A stretch of 64,000 bases of DNA, from NCBI RefSeq assembly GCF_027853335.1, contig NZ_JAFEUS010000002.1, forward strand, positions 1,658,514 to 1,722,513, written 5' to 3'. Every line of letters starts with the position of its first letter. Position 1 is the first letter of the stretch. Below the pieces are notes generated by a model. The model was not told where the DNA came from. It saw only the letters and a program-made list of their open reading frames with translations, and ran no database searches. Source of the DNA: Leucobacter sp. UCMA 4100. Lineage in GTDB: Bacteria > Actinomycetota > Actinomycetes > Actinomycetales > Microbacteriaceae. The position numbers were made by a program, and so were the translations under genes. Positions 7,938 to 16,815 of the stretch are shown here, in pieces.

Positions 7938-8378
7938 CTACTTGTAGGTCGGGGCGAGCGAGAGCGCGCTGAACCGGAAGGGGCGCGTCACCTTGTTCCA
8001 CCCGAGGGGGCAGTGCACGGTTCCCGCGGGAATGTACACCGAGCCCGAAGTCGTGATGATGTGGCGTTCGCCCTCGATCTCCATGTAAATTTCGGCGCCG
8101 AGGTCGCGTGGGTCATCGGGGTTCGAGCCGGTCCAGATCAAGATCTCGTCGTAGTCGTGCACGTGCGGGTTGACCCAGTAGGCCTCTTCGTCTGATTCGT
8201 GAATCCAGATGTGCGACATGTTGATCTTGCTCTCGGGCACCTGCAGTGCGCTCATGAGCCAGAAGCCCTCGCCGAGGTTCTTGGGGTCGTCAAGGCCGGC
8301 GGCCTCGCCCTCGTTCGACATTGCGCCCTTGGTGATGACCGTGAGGTCAGTAAAGAGGTGCTGGTATTCGCTGGTCAT
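7938..8378 (-). CDS. Single-domain cupin B (paralog 2 of 4)
   Basis: This 146-residue cupin is closely related to cupins A, C and D. Motif 1 is YWVNPHVHDYDEILIWTG and motif 2 GSVYIPAGTVHCPLGW, with all four metal ligands kept. The N-terminal segment KNLGEGFWLMSALQVPESK matches cupin C (NLGEGLWLM). ATG at 8378 follows AAAGGAA. A longer frame to 8414 reads through the ribosome site and is disfavoured. It lies 75 bases downstream of the GNAT gene on the same strand and is probably co-transcribed. No function is known for the family to me. Confidence 0.85.
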   Translation of the reverse strand: MTSEYQHLFTDLTVITKGAMSNEGEAAGLDDPKNLGEGFWLMSALQVPESKINMSHIWIHESDEEAYWVNPHVHDYDEILIWTGSNPDDPRDLGAEIYMEIEGERHIITTSGSVYIPAGTVHCPLGWNKVTRPFRFSALSLAPTYK

Positions 8379-8453
8379 AGCGGTTCCTTTCTTCGTTGAA
8401 AATGTGCGGATCATGAGAAGTCTGTGGCTCGGCTTGTCCCGCGCGGCTCGTGC

Positions 8454-9410
8454 CTAGACGCGTTTGTGCCAGGTCGACAGTAGCGGCCGGTAGCCCATGC
8501 GGCACCAGAACGGGCCGGAGCGGGGGTTCAGCGCCGCGTAGCCGAGGAGGCCGCGCTCGATGCCGGCCTCGTGCGTGAGTGCGTGCGCGAAGAGGGTGAC
8601 CGATTCGCCGACGCGTGAACCGCGGGCGCTCGGGCGCAGGTACATGGCCTGAATGTACGCGATGCGACCGCCGGGGGCGAGCGTTGCGACGTGTCGGGGC
8701 TCGTCGATCTCGAGGCTCAGGTAGCCAATGGGGGCACCCTCGTGCTCGATGATCCACGTCCACTCGGGGTGCTTCGTCAGGCGCGTCTGGATGCCCCCCT
8801 GGAGGTGTCGGCCGGCGCCCTCGCGCAGTGAGACCCCGCCGTGCTGCGAGTCGTGCGTGAGCAGTTCGACGTCCATCTCGGCAATGAGCCCCGCGTCGCT
8901 GGCGGCAGCCTGTCGCAGCGTGATGCCCTGCGCCGCAAGGGCGTCGAGGTGCTGGGCGGGGTCGCCTGGGGCGCTGTGGCTGCGCACGCCGGTGACGCTC
9001 GTGACGCTAAAGCCGCGGTCGAGCATCGTTTGCACGATTGCCGAGTCGCGGCTCGGCAGCGTGATCTCGCAGGCGCGCTCGCGCGTGAGGGTCCCGGTGA
9101 ACTGGGGCATGCTCCACTCGATCCACTGGTCGATAATGTCGCCGGCCGCGGCCTTGCTCGCGCCCCGTAGGAGCGTGAGCTGCGAGGTCTCGAGGGCTCC
9201 CCAGAGCGCACCGAAGTCGTTCGGGTGGTTTGCCGTGAAGGTGGCAGCGCCGAGGGTCGTCTCATCATGTTCGGTCGAGAACCAAGCGTCGGCGGCGAGC
9301 GGGGCAGAGGCGGCTGCGAGCTGCGCATCGACCTGGGCGGTGTAGGCGTTTGAGGCCTCAAGTGCACGCTCGAGGCTGCGCTCATCGGGTGCGGTTGCGG
9401 TCGTTGCCAC
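8454..9410 (-). CDS. GNAT family N-acetyltransferase
   Basis: This is a 318-residue protein whose C-terminal half is a GNAT fold: the strand IEHEGAPIGYLSLEI, then RIAYIQAMYLRPSARGSRVG, where RxxGxG-like RGSRVGE would bind the CoA pyrophosphate, and the closing AALNPRSGPFWCRMGYRPL. The first 150 residues are poorly conserved, contain a second alpha/beta segment, and may be a degenerate GNAT half, as in tandem GNAT proteins. The start is GTG at 9410 with AGGAGG 6 bases upstream. It precedes cupin B on the same strand and diverges from the NTF2-like gene at 9619. The acceptor substrate is unknown; linkage to the cupins suggests a small molecule of the local pathway. Confidence 0.82.
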   Translation of the reverse strand: MATTATAPDERSLERALEASNAYTAQVDAQLAAASAPLAADAWFSTEHDETTLGAATFTANHPNDFGALWGALETSQLTLLRGASKAAAGDIIDQWIEWSMPQFTGTLTRERACEITLPSRDSAIVQTMLDRGFSVTSVTGVRSHSAPGDPAQHLDALAAQGITLRQAAASDAGLIAEMDVELLTHDSQHGGVSLREGAGRHLQGGIQTRLTKHPEWTWIIEHEGAPIGYLSLEIDEPRHVATLAPGGRIAYIQAMYLRPSARGSRVGESVTLFAHALTHEAGIERGLLGYAALNPRSGPFWCRMGYRPLLSTWHKRV

Positions 9411-9618
9411 GTGCCCTCCTAGTGGTGCGTTCTGGTATCTATCTGCGAGGCTATCCCGTTCACTTCGGCGTGTCTTGACTCACGATGAACAGCAGTTGTT
9501 TGTTGGGGTATGACGGGCCAAACGGGTAGCGATCAAGGCCCCTCAGTGGTGAGTATGGTTCGGAGACCAGAGTCTTTCGTGCACGAGCACGGCTACAGTC
9601 AAAGGAGATGGAGACGCA

Positions 9619-10032
9619 GTGAGTAATCGAGATATCGTGGCCGCACATTACGCGGCCGGTGAACGAGGCGACGTGCCCGCGATGATCGCGAATTTTCGTG
9701 ATGATATTCGCTGGGTAGAGGCGGCGGGGTTTCCGTTGGCGGGACTGTACATCGGCAAGACCACGGTGGTTGATCACGTGTTTCAGGTGCTCAACGCTGA
9801 ATGGCAGGGGTTTGGCATGCACCCCGAAGAGATCATCGAAGAGGGCGACCGGGTCATTGTGATCGGGCGCTATATTGCGACGCACCGCGGCACCGGGAGG
9901 GCCCTGAACGCGCGCACGATTCACCTCTGGAATTTTGACGCAGGCCGCATCGCAAGTTTTGAACAACTCACCGACACGCTTCTCGTAGCCGAGGCGCGGA
10001 GGCCGGTGGCAACTATGAACACGGGAGTGTGA
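9619..10032 (+). CDS. NTF2-like / SnoaL-like protein
   Basis: This 137-residue protein has the cone-shaped NTF2 fold typical of SnoaL-like polyketide cyclases and limonene-epoxide-hydrolase relatives: MSNRDIVAAHYAAGERGDVP as the first helices, then DIRWVEAAGFPLAG and a final strand HLWNFDAGRIASFEQLTDT. Such proteins are hydrolases, isomerases, cyclases or ligand binders. The GTG start at 9619 follows AAAGGAG. It nearly overlaps the DmpA-type peptidase gene (stop at 10032, next start at 10035), so the two are co-translated. It diverges from the GNAT gene across a 208-base promoter region. No catalytic residue can be named with confidence. Confidence 0.8.
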   Translation: MSNRDIVAAHYAAGERGDVPAMIANFRDDIRWVEAAGFPLAGLYIGKTTVVDHVFQVLNAEWQGFGMHPEEIIEEGDRVIVIGRYIATHRGTGRALNARTIHLWNFDAGRIASFEQLTDTLLVAEARRPVATMNTGV

Positions 10033-10034
10033 AA

Positions 10035-11201
10035 ATGACGTATGAAACAGGCGCCTCGGGGCGCAAAGCACGTGACCTTGGGCTTCGCATGGGCGACTTG
10101 CCGAACGGGCCCCTGAACGCGATAACCGACGTTGCCGGCGTTCGCGTCGGCCACGTCACGCTCATCGAGGGTGAGGGCGATCTTGTTCGCGGTGAGGGGC
10201 CGGTACGCACGGGCGTGACGGTCATCATGCCGCGCGACGAGCCGTGGAACCAGCCGCTCTTCGCCGCCCCTCACCGCCTGAACGGCAATGGCGAGATGAC
10301 GGGGCTCGAGTGGGTGCGAGAGTCGGGCACGCTCAATAGCTACATCGGTCTCACGAACTCGCACAGCGTTGGCGTGGTGCGCGACGGCATCATCGCCCAC
10401 GAGGCTCTGCACCGGCCGCAGGGCGAAGACTTCTGGTCGCTGCCCGTTGTCGGCGAGACGTGGGATGGCGCGCTCAACGACCTCAACGGGTTTCACGTGA
10501 AGCAAGAACACGTGCTTGAAGCCATCGCCAACGCCCGGGGCGGCCACGTCGCTGAGGGCTCGGTTGGCAGCGGCACCGGCATGGTGTGCCACGGCTACAA
10601 GGGTGGCATCGGTACCGCCTCGCGGGTTGTCGCTGACGAAGACGGCGGGTACACGGTCGGCGTGCTCGTGCAGGCGAACCACGGTCGCAGGCAGCGCCTC
10701 ACGGTCGACGGCACGCACATTGGCGATGCGATTACCCTGCCTGACGATGAGCAGGCCTCATTCCCCGGCGACACCGATGCGCCTCGCGCGCCAGGCGCCC
10801 AGCAGGGCGTAACGGTGCCAGAGGGCAGCGGATCAATCATCGTCATCGTCGCAACCGACGCGCCACTCCTGCCGCACCAGTGCGAACGTCTCGCGCAGCG
10901 CGCCGTGATTGGCGTTGGACGGGTTGGCGGGGCCGGCGAGAACGGCTCGGGCGACCTCGTCCTGTGCTTCTCGACGGCGAACGAGCGCATGCCCGGGGTG
11001 TTCGACCGCGAGGCCGGGCGCGAGTTCCAGGCGACCGCGCTCAATAACAGCAAGATCGATCCGCTGTTTTATGCCGCGATCGAGGCGACCGAGGAGGCGA
11101 TCGTGAACTCGATGCTCGCCGCCGACACGATGGTGGGCATCAACGGGAACACCCGATACGCCCTGCCGCACGACCAGCTGCTCGAGCTCGTGAAGCGCTA
11201 G
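10035..11201 (+). CDS. P1 family peptidase, DmpA/BapA-type aminopeptidase (S58)
   Basis: Members of this family are Ntn-hydrolase-like enzymes that cleave themselves to make two subunits and then hydrolyse N-terminal residues, D-amino acid amides or beta-peptides. The 388-residue protein has the signature opening RKARDLGLRMGDLPNGPLNA and ITDVAGVRVGHVTL. The self-processing site is EGSGSIIVIVATDAPL, predicted to cut Gly266-Ser267 so that Ser267 becomes the nucleophile, as with Ser250 of DmpA. GSVGSGTGMVCHGYKGGIGT is the conserved Gly-rich core. ATG at 10035 is chosen because GGGAG lies 7 bases before it. No signal peptide is present, so it acts in the cytoplasm. With a dipeptide-type importer facing it, import followed by hydrolysis of an amide or peptide is a fair inference. 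Confidence 0.92.
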   Translation: MTYETGASGRKARDLGLRMGDLPNGPLNAITDVAGVRVGHVTLIEGEGDLVRGEGPVRTGVTVIMPRDEPWNQPLFAAPHRLNGNGEMTGLEWVRESGTLNSYIGLTNSHSVGVVRDGIIAHEALHRPQGEDFWSLPVVGETWDGALNDLNGFHVKQEHVLEAIANARGGHVAEGSVGSGTGMVCHGYKGGIGTASRVVADEDGGYTVGVLVQANHGRRQRLTVDGTHIGDAITLPDDEQASFPGDTDAPRAPGAQQGVTVPEGSGSIIVIVATDAPLLPHQCERLAQRAVIGVGRVGGAGENGSGDLVLCFSTANERMPGVFDREAGREFQATALNNSKIDPLFYAAIEATEEAIVNSMLAADTMVGINGNTRYALPHDQLLELVKR

Positions 11202-11210
11202 TCGCGAACC

Positions 11211-11263
11211 ACACGATAAAGGGCCCCTGCCGCGCGAGATGCGGCAGGGGCCCTTTATCGTGT
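11211..11263. terminator. Bidirectional intrinsic terminator
   Basis: Perfect 23-bp arms (11211-11233 and 11241-11263) enclose a 7-base loop. This is one of the strongest hairpins in the window. It separates the peptidase gene from the convergent ABC transporter operon. Confidence 0.92.
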
Positions 11264-11292
11264 GTGGCTTCGGCCGGTGTTGGCCTTGGCCG

Positions 11293-13050
11293 TTAGGCGC
11301 TCTTGGGAATGTCGAGCGTGTCGAGCAACAGCCCCTTCGTGTAGGCATTCTTGGGGTTGTCGAGCACGTGGTCGACCCTGCCGTGCTCGACGATGTAGCC
11401 CCGATTGAGCACCGCGACCGAGTCAGCAATGCTGCGAACCACCGCGAGGTTGTGGGTCACGAAGATCATCGTGAGGCCTTCTTGCTGCAGCCCGCGAAGC
11501 AGCTCAACGACCGATGCCTGCACCGAAACATCGAGCGCCGAGGTGATCTCGTCGCAAATGAGCAGCTTGGGGTTTGCGAGCAGCGCCCTCGCGATCGCGA
11601 TGCGCTGGCGCTGGCCGCCCGAGAGCTCAGAGGGGTACATCGACGCCATGCGAGCCGGAATCTCGACGCGCTCAAGCGCCTCGGCAACCCGAGCCTTTGC
11701 CTTGGCGCCGCGAAGCCCCTCAAAATGCTTGAGCGGGGCCGCGAGAATCTCGCGAATCTCTTGCCTCGGGTTGAGCGAACCGTACGGGTTCTGGAAGATG
11801 TACTGCATGCTCTTGCGCATCTCGCTCGTGCGGCGTGAGGCCGACTGGTTGAGCTGCTCGCCGTGCAGAAGCGCATCGCCCTCCCACTGCGAGTGCAGCC
11901 CGATGAGGCAGCGCGACAGGGTCGACTTGCCAGAGCCCGACTCGCCCACGATCGCGAGGCACTCGCCTTCGGTGACCGAGAAGTCGATGCTGTGCAGCAC
12001 CTGGTTCGAGCCGTAGGCGGCGCTCAGTCCACGCACCTCGAGCACCGCCGGTGCGTCGGGCGCGAACTCCTGCACGGGCGCGAGCTCGATCGGTTCGAGG
12101 CCGCCCTGAGCGACCTCGACGTGCCTGAAGCAGCGCACATTGCCGTCGCCCACAAGCTCGAGCTCGGGCTGCCGCTCCCTGCACAGATCAGTCGCAAAGG
12201 CGCACCGCGAGGCGTACACGCAGCCGGCCGGCCGGTCGGTGATGCTCGGTGCCCTGCCCGGAATGGGAATGAGCTTGTGCCGCTCCTGCGTAGAGGGCAG
12301 CGCCCGCAAGAGCGACCGCGTGTAGGGGTGGCGGGGCTCAAGCAGCACCGTCTTCGTCGGGCCATTCTCGACGACCTGACCGCCGTACATGACGGTCACG
12401 CTGTCGGCCACCTCGGCGACAACCGCGAGATCGTGCGTCACGTAAATCGCGGCGATGCTGTACTTGGTGCAGAGCTCTTTCACGAGCTCGAGCACCTTCA
12501 TCTGGGTCGAAACGTCAAGGCCCGTCGTGGGCTCGTCGAGCACGATGAGGCGTGGCTGAGCGACGACCGCCATAGCGATCGCGATGCGCTGCTGCTGCCC
12601 GCCCGAGAGCTCGCTCGCGCGGCGCTTCAAGAAGCGGTCGTCTGAGGGCAGCCCGACCGCCTCAAGCGCCTCGCGAATCTTGCGCATGTTCTCTTCTTTC
12701 GTGCCGGTCAACGACTCCAAGAGCTGCGTCGATAACCGCATCGAAGGGTTGAGCGCGGTCGCCGGGTCTTGCGCAACGTAGCTCACGAGCCCGCCGCGGG
12801 CCTTGCGCAAGCCCTCGGCATCGAGCGAGAGCAGATCGACTCCGTCGATCGTGACCGATCCGCTCGAAATCGTGCCGCCAGCGCGTGCGTAACCCAGCAG
12901 GGCGAGGGCGAGCGTCGATTTACCCGAGCCCGATTCGCCAACGATGCCCATGACCTCGCTCGCGCCGAGCTCGAGTGAGACGTGCTCAATGATCGTAGTT
13001 TCGCTTGAGGTGAGCGAAACCGTGAGGTCTGAAACGTGAATGCCGCTCAT
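11293..13050 (-). CDS. Dipeptide/oligopeptide ABC transporter, fused two-domain ATPase (DppD-DppF type)
   Basis: This 585-residue protein carries two full ABC ATPase domains in one chain. Domain 1 (about 1-270) has [31 protein letters not shown] and LIVLDEPTTGLD. A Cys-containing oligopeptide/dipeptide C-terminal element follows (AGCVYASRCAFATDLC, about 285-300), which in this family can hold an iron-sulfur cluster. Domain 2 (about 335-580) has GESGSGKSTLSRCLIG, LSGGQRQRIAIARALL and LLICDEITSALDVS. Walker B in domain 2 reads CDEITS rather than CDEPTS. The start at 13050 is 2 bases beyond the permease stop. It would power the permeases encoded next to it. Fused DppDF proteins are common in actinobacteria (for example the GsiA type). 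Confidence 0.93.
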   Translation of the reverse strand: MSGIHVSDLTVSLTSSETTIIEHVSLELGASEVMGIVGESGSGKSTLALALLGYARAGGTISSGSVTIDGVDLLSLDAEGLRKARGGLVSYVAQDPATALNPSMRLSTQLLESLTGTKEENMRKIREALEAVGLPSDDRFLKRRASELSGGQQQRIAIAMAVVAQPRLIVLDEPTTGLDVSTQMKVLELVKELCTKYSIAAIYVTHDLAVVAEVADSVTVMYGGQVVENGPTKTVLLEPRHPYTRSLLRALPSTQERHKLIPIPGRAPSITDRPAGCVYASRCAFATDLCRERQPELELVGDGNVRCFRHVEVAQGGLEPIELAPVQEFAPDAPAVLEVRGLSAAYGSNQVLHSIDFSVTEGECLAIVGESGSGKSTLSRCLIGLHSQWEGDALLHGEQLNQSASRRTSEMRKSMQYIFQNPYGSLNPRQEIREILAAPLKHFEGLRGAKAKARVAEALERVEIPARMASMYPSELSGGQRQRIAIARALLANPKLLICDEITSALDVSVQASVVELLRGLQQEGLTMIFVTHNLAVVRSIADSVAVLNRGYIVEHGRVDHVLDNPKNAYTKGLLLDTLDIPKSA

Positions 13051-13052
13051 GG

Positions 13053-13940
13053 TTAGTTTCCTTCCGTGCGAGCGATGACCCGGGCGCCGCCTTCAGCAAT
13101 GAGGTTGCCTGCGACGGTGAAGAGGGCGATCATGACGATGGGTGCGAGCACCGCGAGGGGCTGCGATGCGAGGCCGGTGCGGTTCTCGCTCACCATGAGG
13201 CCCCAGTCGGGGGTTGGCGGCTGAATGCCGTAACCGATGAAACTGATCGAGGCGAGAATGCCCACCGCCCACATGAGCCTGATGCCGAGCTCGACGAGCA
13301 GCGGCGAGGTGATGTTGGGCATGACCTGGCTGAGCAGCACCTTGTACCCCGGGGTGCCGATGGCCCGAGACCAGAGCACGTACTCGCGGTTGCACACGGG
13401 CATGGCCGCGCCGCGAATCACGCGGGCGACGCCGGGAACGAGGGCGAGAATGACGAGGGCCACGAGCAGCCACGGCTGGGGCCCGAGCACCGAGACGAAC
13501 ATGAGCGCGAGGAGCAGACCCGGAAAGGCGAGCAGCACGTCCATGATGCGCATGAGAATCGTGTCGACCCAGCCGCCGTAATAGGCGCCGACCATGCCGA
13601 CGAGCGCTCCGAGAGCGACGCCTCCAAAGGCGCTCACCGGCGCCATCCACGCGAGGTACTTGCCGCCGGCCAGCACCCGCGAGAGCACGTCACGGCCGAG
13701 CTGATCGGCGCCGAACAGCAGGCCCTCACCCGGAGGGGCGTAGGGCGTCGACACCGGCTCGTTTGGCGGGTGCGGTGCGAAGAACTCGCCGAAGAACGCG
13801 AAGAGCATGGTGAAGACGAGCAGAATGATGCCCCAGCGAACCTGGTGCGAGGCGAGAAAGCGCTTCAAGACGCGCGAGCGTTCGACGCGCTCGGGCTGCT
13901 CGGGCTGACCCGCGATGGCTGGTGTTGATGCGTGAGACAT
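13053..13940 (-). CDS. Dipeptide/oligopeptide ABC transporter permease (DppC type)
   Basis: This is a 295-residue inner-membrane channel subunit. A cytoplasmic tail leads into a first span (RWGIILLVFTMLFAFFGEF), followed by the DppC/OppC loop HPPNEPVSTPYAPPGEGLLF and FGADQLGRDVLSRVLAGGKY, which is the family hallmark. The EAA-type loop is seen as CNREYVLWSRAIGTPGYKVL followed by QVMPNITSPLLVE. It is packed between the DppB-type gene (2-base gap) and the ATPase gene (2-base gap). Confidence 0.93.
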   Translation of the reverse strand: MSHASTPAIAGQPEQPERVERSRVLKRFLASHQVRWGIILLVFTMLFAFFGEFFAPHPPNEPVSTPYAPPGEGLLFGADQLGRDVLSRVLAGGKYLAWMAPVSAFGGVALGALVGMVGAYYGGWVDTILMRIMDVLLAFPGLLLALMFVSVLGPQPWLLVALVILALVPGVARVIRGAAMPVCNREYVLWSRAIGTPGYKVLLSQVMPNITSPLLVELGIRLMWAVGILASISFIGYGIQPPTPDWGLMVSENRTGLASQPLAVLAPIVMIALFTVAGNLIAEGGARVIARTEGN

Positions 13941-13942
13941 GG

Positions 13943-14953
13943 TTATCCCTTCCGAGCGCCCGCGCCAGCCTCAGAGAGCAGGTCGGCGATGAAGTTAAAG
14001 ACGAAGTAGGCGGTCGCAATGATGAGCACCACGGCCTGAATGAGCGGCAGGTCACGGTTGCCGACGGCCTCGATCAGCACCGAACCGATGCCCGGGTACG
14101 AGAACAGGTACTCAACCACGACGGTGCCACCGATGAGGAAGGCCGCGACGAGCGATGCCGCGGGGATGATCGGCGCGAGCGCGTTGGGCAGCGCGTGACG
14201 ATACAGAATGCGGCGAGTGCTGAGGCCCTTGAGCTGCGCGGTCTGAATGTACTCGCTGTTCATGACGTCGATAAACGAGACGCGCACGAGCCGGGAAAGG
14301 TAGGCGACGCCGCCCGTCACGAGCGTGGTGATGGGCAGCACGAGGGCTGCAATGTGCCACCACGGCATGTCGGTGGGCGGAATGAGCGCGACGGGAGGGA
14401 ACCAGTGAAAGACGGTCGTGCCGAACAGCGCGATGAGCACCGTTCCGAGCACGAACTCTGGCACGGCGTTGATGACCATCGAGGTGCCCATGAACAGGTG
14501 ATCAAACGCGCGGTCCTTGAGCTGAGCGGCGATGACGCCGAGCACGAGCGCGATGGGCAGCATGATGACGAGCGCCGAGAGGCCGAGGGTCACCGAGTTA
14601 CGAAGGCGCATGCCGAGAATGTCGGCGACCGGTGCGCCACTCGTGAGCGAGGTGCCCCAGTCGCCACGCAGAATGCCGAAGAGCCACTGGGTGTACTGCT
14701 GAAAGAGTGGCAGGTTGAGCCCGAGCTGCTCGCGCACGACCTCGAGGCGTTCGGGGGTCGCGTTCACGCCGAGAATGACGCGCGCGACATCGCCAGGCAT
14801 CGCCTGGGTGGCAAAAAAGATGAGGAGTGAGACGAGAAACAGCGTGAGCACACCCTGCACGGCCTTGCCGATCCACTTTTTCATGGTGCGGCCGCGCTTG
14901 TGCTTTGCTGACTCTGTAGCTCGTTTCTCCGAGATCGCGATCATCTCGGTCAT
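13943..14953 (-). CDS. Dipeptide/oligopeptide ABC transporter permease (DppB type)
   Basis: This 336-residue channel subunit has the DppB pattern: a first span (VLTLFLVSLLIFFATQAMPG), the periplasmic motif GVNATPERLEVVREQLGLN, and the segment LFGILRGDWGTSLTSGAPVA with its GDxGxS core. The coupling loop is IDVMNSEYIQTAQLKGLSTR followed by HALPNALAPIIPA. ATG at 14953 with AGGGAG 5 bases upstream gives a cytoplasmic tail of about 24 residues. An internal ATG at the MKKWIGK site is possible. It follows the binding-protein gene by 69 bases in the same operon. Confidence 0.92.
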   Translation of the reverse strand: MTEMIAISEKRATESAKHKRGRTMKKWIGKAVQGVLTLFLVSLLIFFATQAMPGDVARVILGVNATPERLEVVREQLGLNLPLFQQYTQWLFGILRGDWGTSLTSGAPVADILGMRLRNSVTLGLSALVIMLPIALVLGVIAAQLKDRAFDHLFMGTSMVINAVPEFVLGTVLIALFGTTVFHWFPPVALIPPTDMPWWHIAALVLPITTLVTGGVAYLSRLVRVSFIDVMNSEYIQTAQLKGLSTRRILYRHALPNALAPIIPAASLVAAFLIGGTVVVEYLFSYPGIGSVLIEAVGNRDLPLIQAVVLIIATAYFVFNFIADLLSEAGAGARKG

Positions 14954-15022
14954 GGGGTCTCCCTTTCGATGAGTGGTGGTGACAAAGCGGGCAGCCCGGG
15001 TCTGGGCTGCCCGCCGGGGCAG

Positions 15023-16573
15023 TTACTTGACGCTGACGCCTTCGTACTGAATGGAGGTGCGGCCAAAGAGGTCTTCTTTGAGCCCAGAAACTCGGTCACT
15101 GCGGTACGCGGTGATCGACTGCGAGTAGGCGGGCACGATGTAGCCGCCGCGGTCAAACTCGATCTGCTGCATCTGGGTGATGAGCGCGCACTGCTCGTCT
15201 TCATCGACCGTCGTGTTGAGCTCTTCCGAGAGTGCGTTGAGCTCGGGGTCGTTGAAGTGCGCCGTGTTCTCTTCGCCGCCCTCGAGAAGGTGGGTTTGAA
15301 TGACCTGCAGGTAAGGGCCGCCCGCGTAGGCGACGACAAACGGCCACTCGCCCCACTTCGCGAGAAACGTAGCGACGTCGAGTTTCTTCACGGTGACGGT
15401 GATGCCAGCCTTTGCCGCCTGCGCAGCGAAGAGCTGTGCGGCCTCGGCCATTCCCGGGAACGCGCCGTCGGTCACGAGCTCGACCGAGAGGTTCTCGTTC
15501 CCGCTCTCCTGCAGCAGCGCCTTCGCACGGTCGATGTCTTGCGTTCGCACGGCGTTCTCGGGAGTCGGGCACGCAGACTTCTTGTCGTAGAAGTCGTTGC
15601 CGGCGGTCGCGTAGCCGCCAAAGGCGTTTGAAACGATCTCGTCACGGTCGGCTACGAGGCGCATTGCCTCACGAACCTTCGGGTCGTTGAACGGTTCGGC
15701 ATCGTTGTTCATGGCGATGGTCATGTAGCTCGCGCTATCGCTCACCACGAGATCAATGTTGTCTTTGCCCTCGAGGGTTGCGACATCGGTGAAGGGCACC
15801 GAGTAGGCGATATCGATCTGGCCGCCGAGCAGCGCGTTCGTGATGGCCTGCTGGTCGATGAAGAACGAGAGCTTGAGCTTCGAGAAGTTGGCGTTCTCGC
15901 CCCAGTAATCGTCGAAGCGTTCAAGCACGGCCTCCTGGCCAGCCGTGAACGAGGTAAGGGTGAAGGGGCCCGTGCCAACGGCTGTGTCGGGGTCGGTTGG
16001 GTCTTCGAGGCTACGCATGACGACCCGTTCAGAAGCGAACTGGTGGGGCAGCTGGCCATACGGCTTCGTGAGCTTGAGCTCGACCGTGTGGTCGTCAAGC
16101 GCGGTCACACCGTCGGGGTCAATCATTGACAGGGCGGTCGCCGCGGGAAAAGCATTCGCGGGGTCGATGATGTAGCCGATACTGTCGACGACGTCGTCGG
16201 CCGTGAACTCTTTGCCGTTGTGCAGGGTGACGCCCTCGCGCACGTGCACCGTCCAGACGTCGAGGGTCTCGTTCGGCTCCATGCTCTCGGCGAGGTCGTA
16301 GCTGATGCCGCCCTCGTTGTCGTAGGTGGTGAGCCCGTTGTAGAGCTGCCTGACGAGGGTGCCGTTTGAGATCGCGCTCGCGTCGCCGTAGGGCTGAATC
16401 TCGTCTTTCGTGCTGCCCATGATGCCGAGCACGAGGGTGTCACTGTCGCCCTTCGCAGCCGAAGAGGTGTCTCCGGGCGAGCACGCCCCGAGCGTGAACG
16501 CGAGAGTCACGGCGGCCACCGCGGCCGCTGCCCTCGCGATCGAATGAGTCTTGCGGTGTGATAGTCGCTCCAT
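15023..16573 (-). CDS. Peptide-type ABC transporter substrate-binding lipoprotein 1
   Basis: This 516-residue family 5 extracellular solute-binding protein has a lipoprotein signal: positively charged start, hydrophobic AAAAVAAVTLAFTLG, and lipobox LGAC with Cys at residue 31. The mature protein shows the family 5 scaffold, for example the strand WTVHVREGVTLHNGKEFTAD and the VREAMRLVADRDEIVSNAF helix. It is a clear paralog of the protein at 21242-22780: both contain VELVTD-AFPGMAE and VKKLDV-TFL in the same order. It starts the dpp-like operon with GGAGG 6 bases before ATG and diverges from an AraC regulator gene. Ligands of this family range from peptides to nickel, glutathione and opines, so substrate identity is open. 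Confidence 0.92.
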   Translation of the reverse strand: MERLSHRKTHSIARAAAAVAAVTLAFTLGACSPGDTSSAAKGDSDTLVLGIMGSTKDEIQPYGDASAISNGTLVRQLYNGLTTYDNEGGISYDLAESMEPNETLDVWTVHVREGVTLHNGKEFTADDVVDSIGYIIDPANAFPAATALSMIDPDGVTALDDHTVELKLTKPYGQLPHQFASERVVMRSLEDPTDPDTAVGTGPFTLTSFTAGQEAVLERFDDYWGENANFSKLKLSFFIDQQAITNALLGGQIDIAYSVPFTDVATLEGKDNIDLVVSDSASYMTIAMNNDAEPFNDPKVREAMRLVADRDEIVSNAFGGYATAGNDFYDKKSACPTPENAVRTQDIDRAKALLQESGNENLSVELVTDGAFPGMAEAAQLFAAQAAKAGITVTVKKLDVATFLAKWGEWPFVVAYAGGPYLQVIQTHLLEGGEENTAHFNDPELNALSEELNTTVDEDEQCALITQMQQIEFDRGGYIVPAYSQSITAYRSDRVSGLKEDLFGRTSIQYEGVSVK

Positions 16574-16815
16574 TGCGCCTCCTGATTGGTCTATGAGACG
16601 GGCTTATCGGTGAGCCTCACCAGTGAACGCTCAACCATCGATAGCGGGTCTCAACACCTATCGTGTGGCCAGGCGAGGGCTGGCACAATCTTCACGGGGG
16701 CTTCGTTCGCAAAGCGACAAAGCTCGTGCTCTGGATAACAAGCAAACGGCCTGTGCTTAGGCCATGCTCAAGAGTGGAAAACTCTTCACGAGAGGTACAG
16801 GGAGGTGCCAGAGCA

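Noticed and set aside
10833-11429. Minus-strand frame crossing the peptidase gene end and the terminator
   Set aside because: It runs through a 23-bp terminator and opposite a well-supported peptidase; low-complexity composition.
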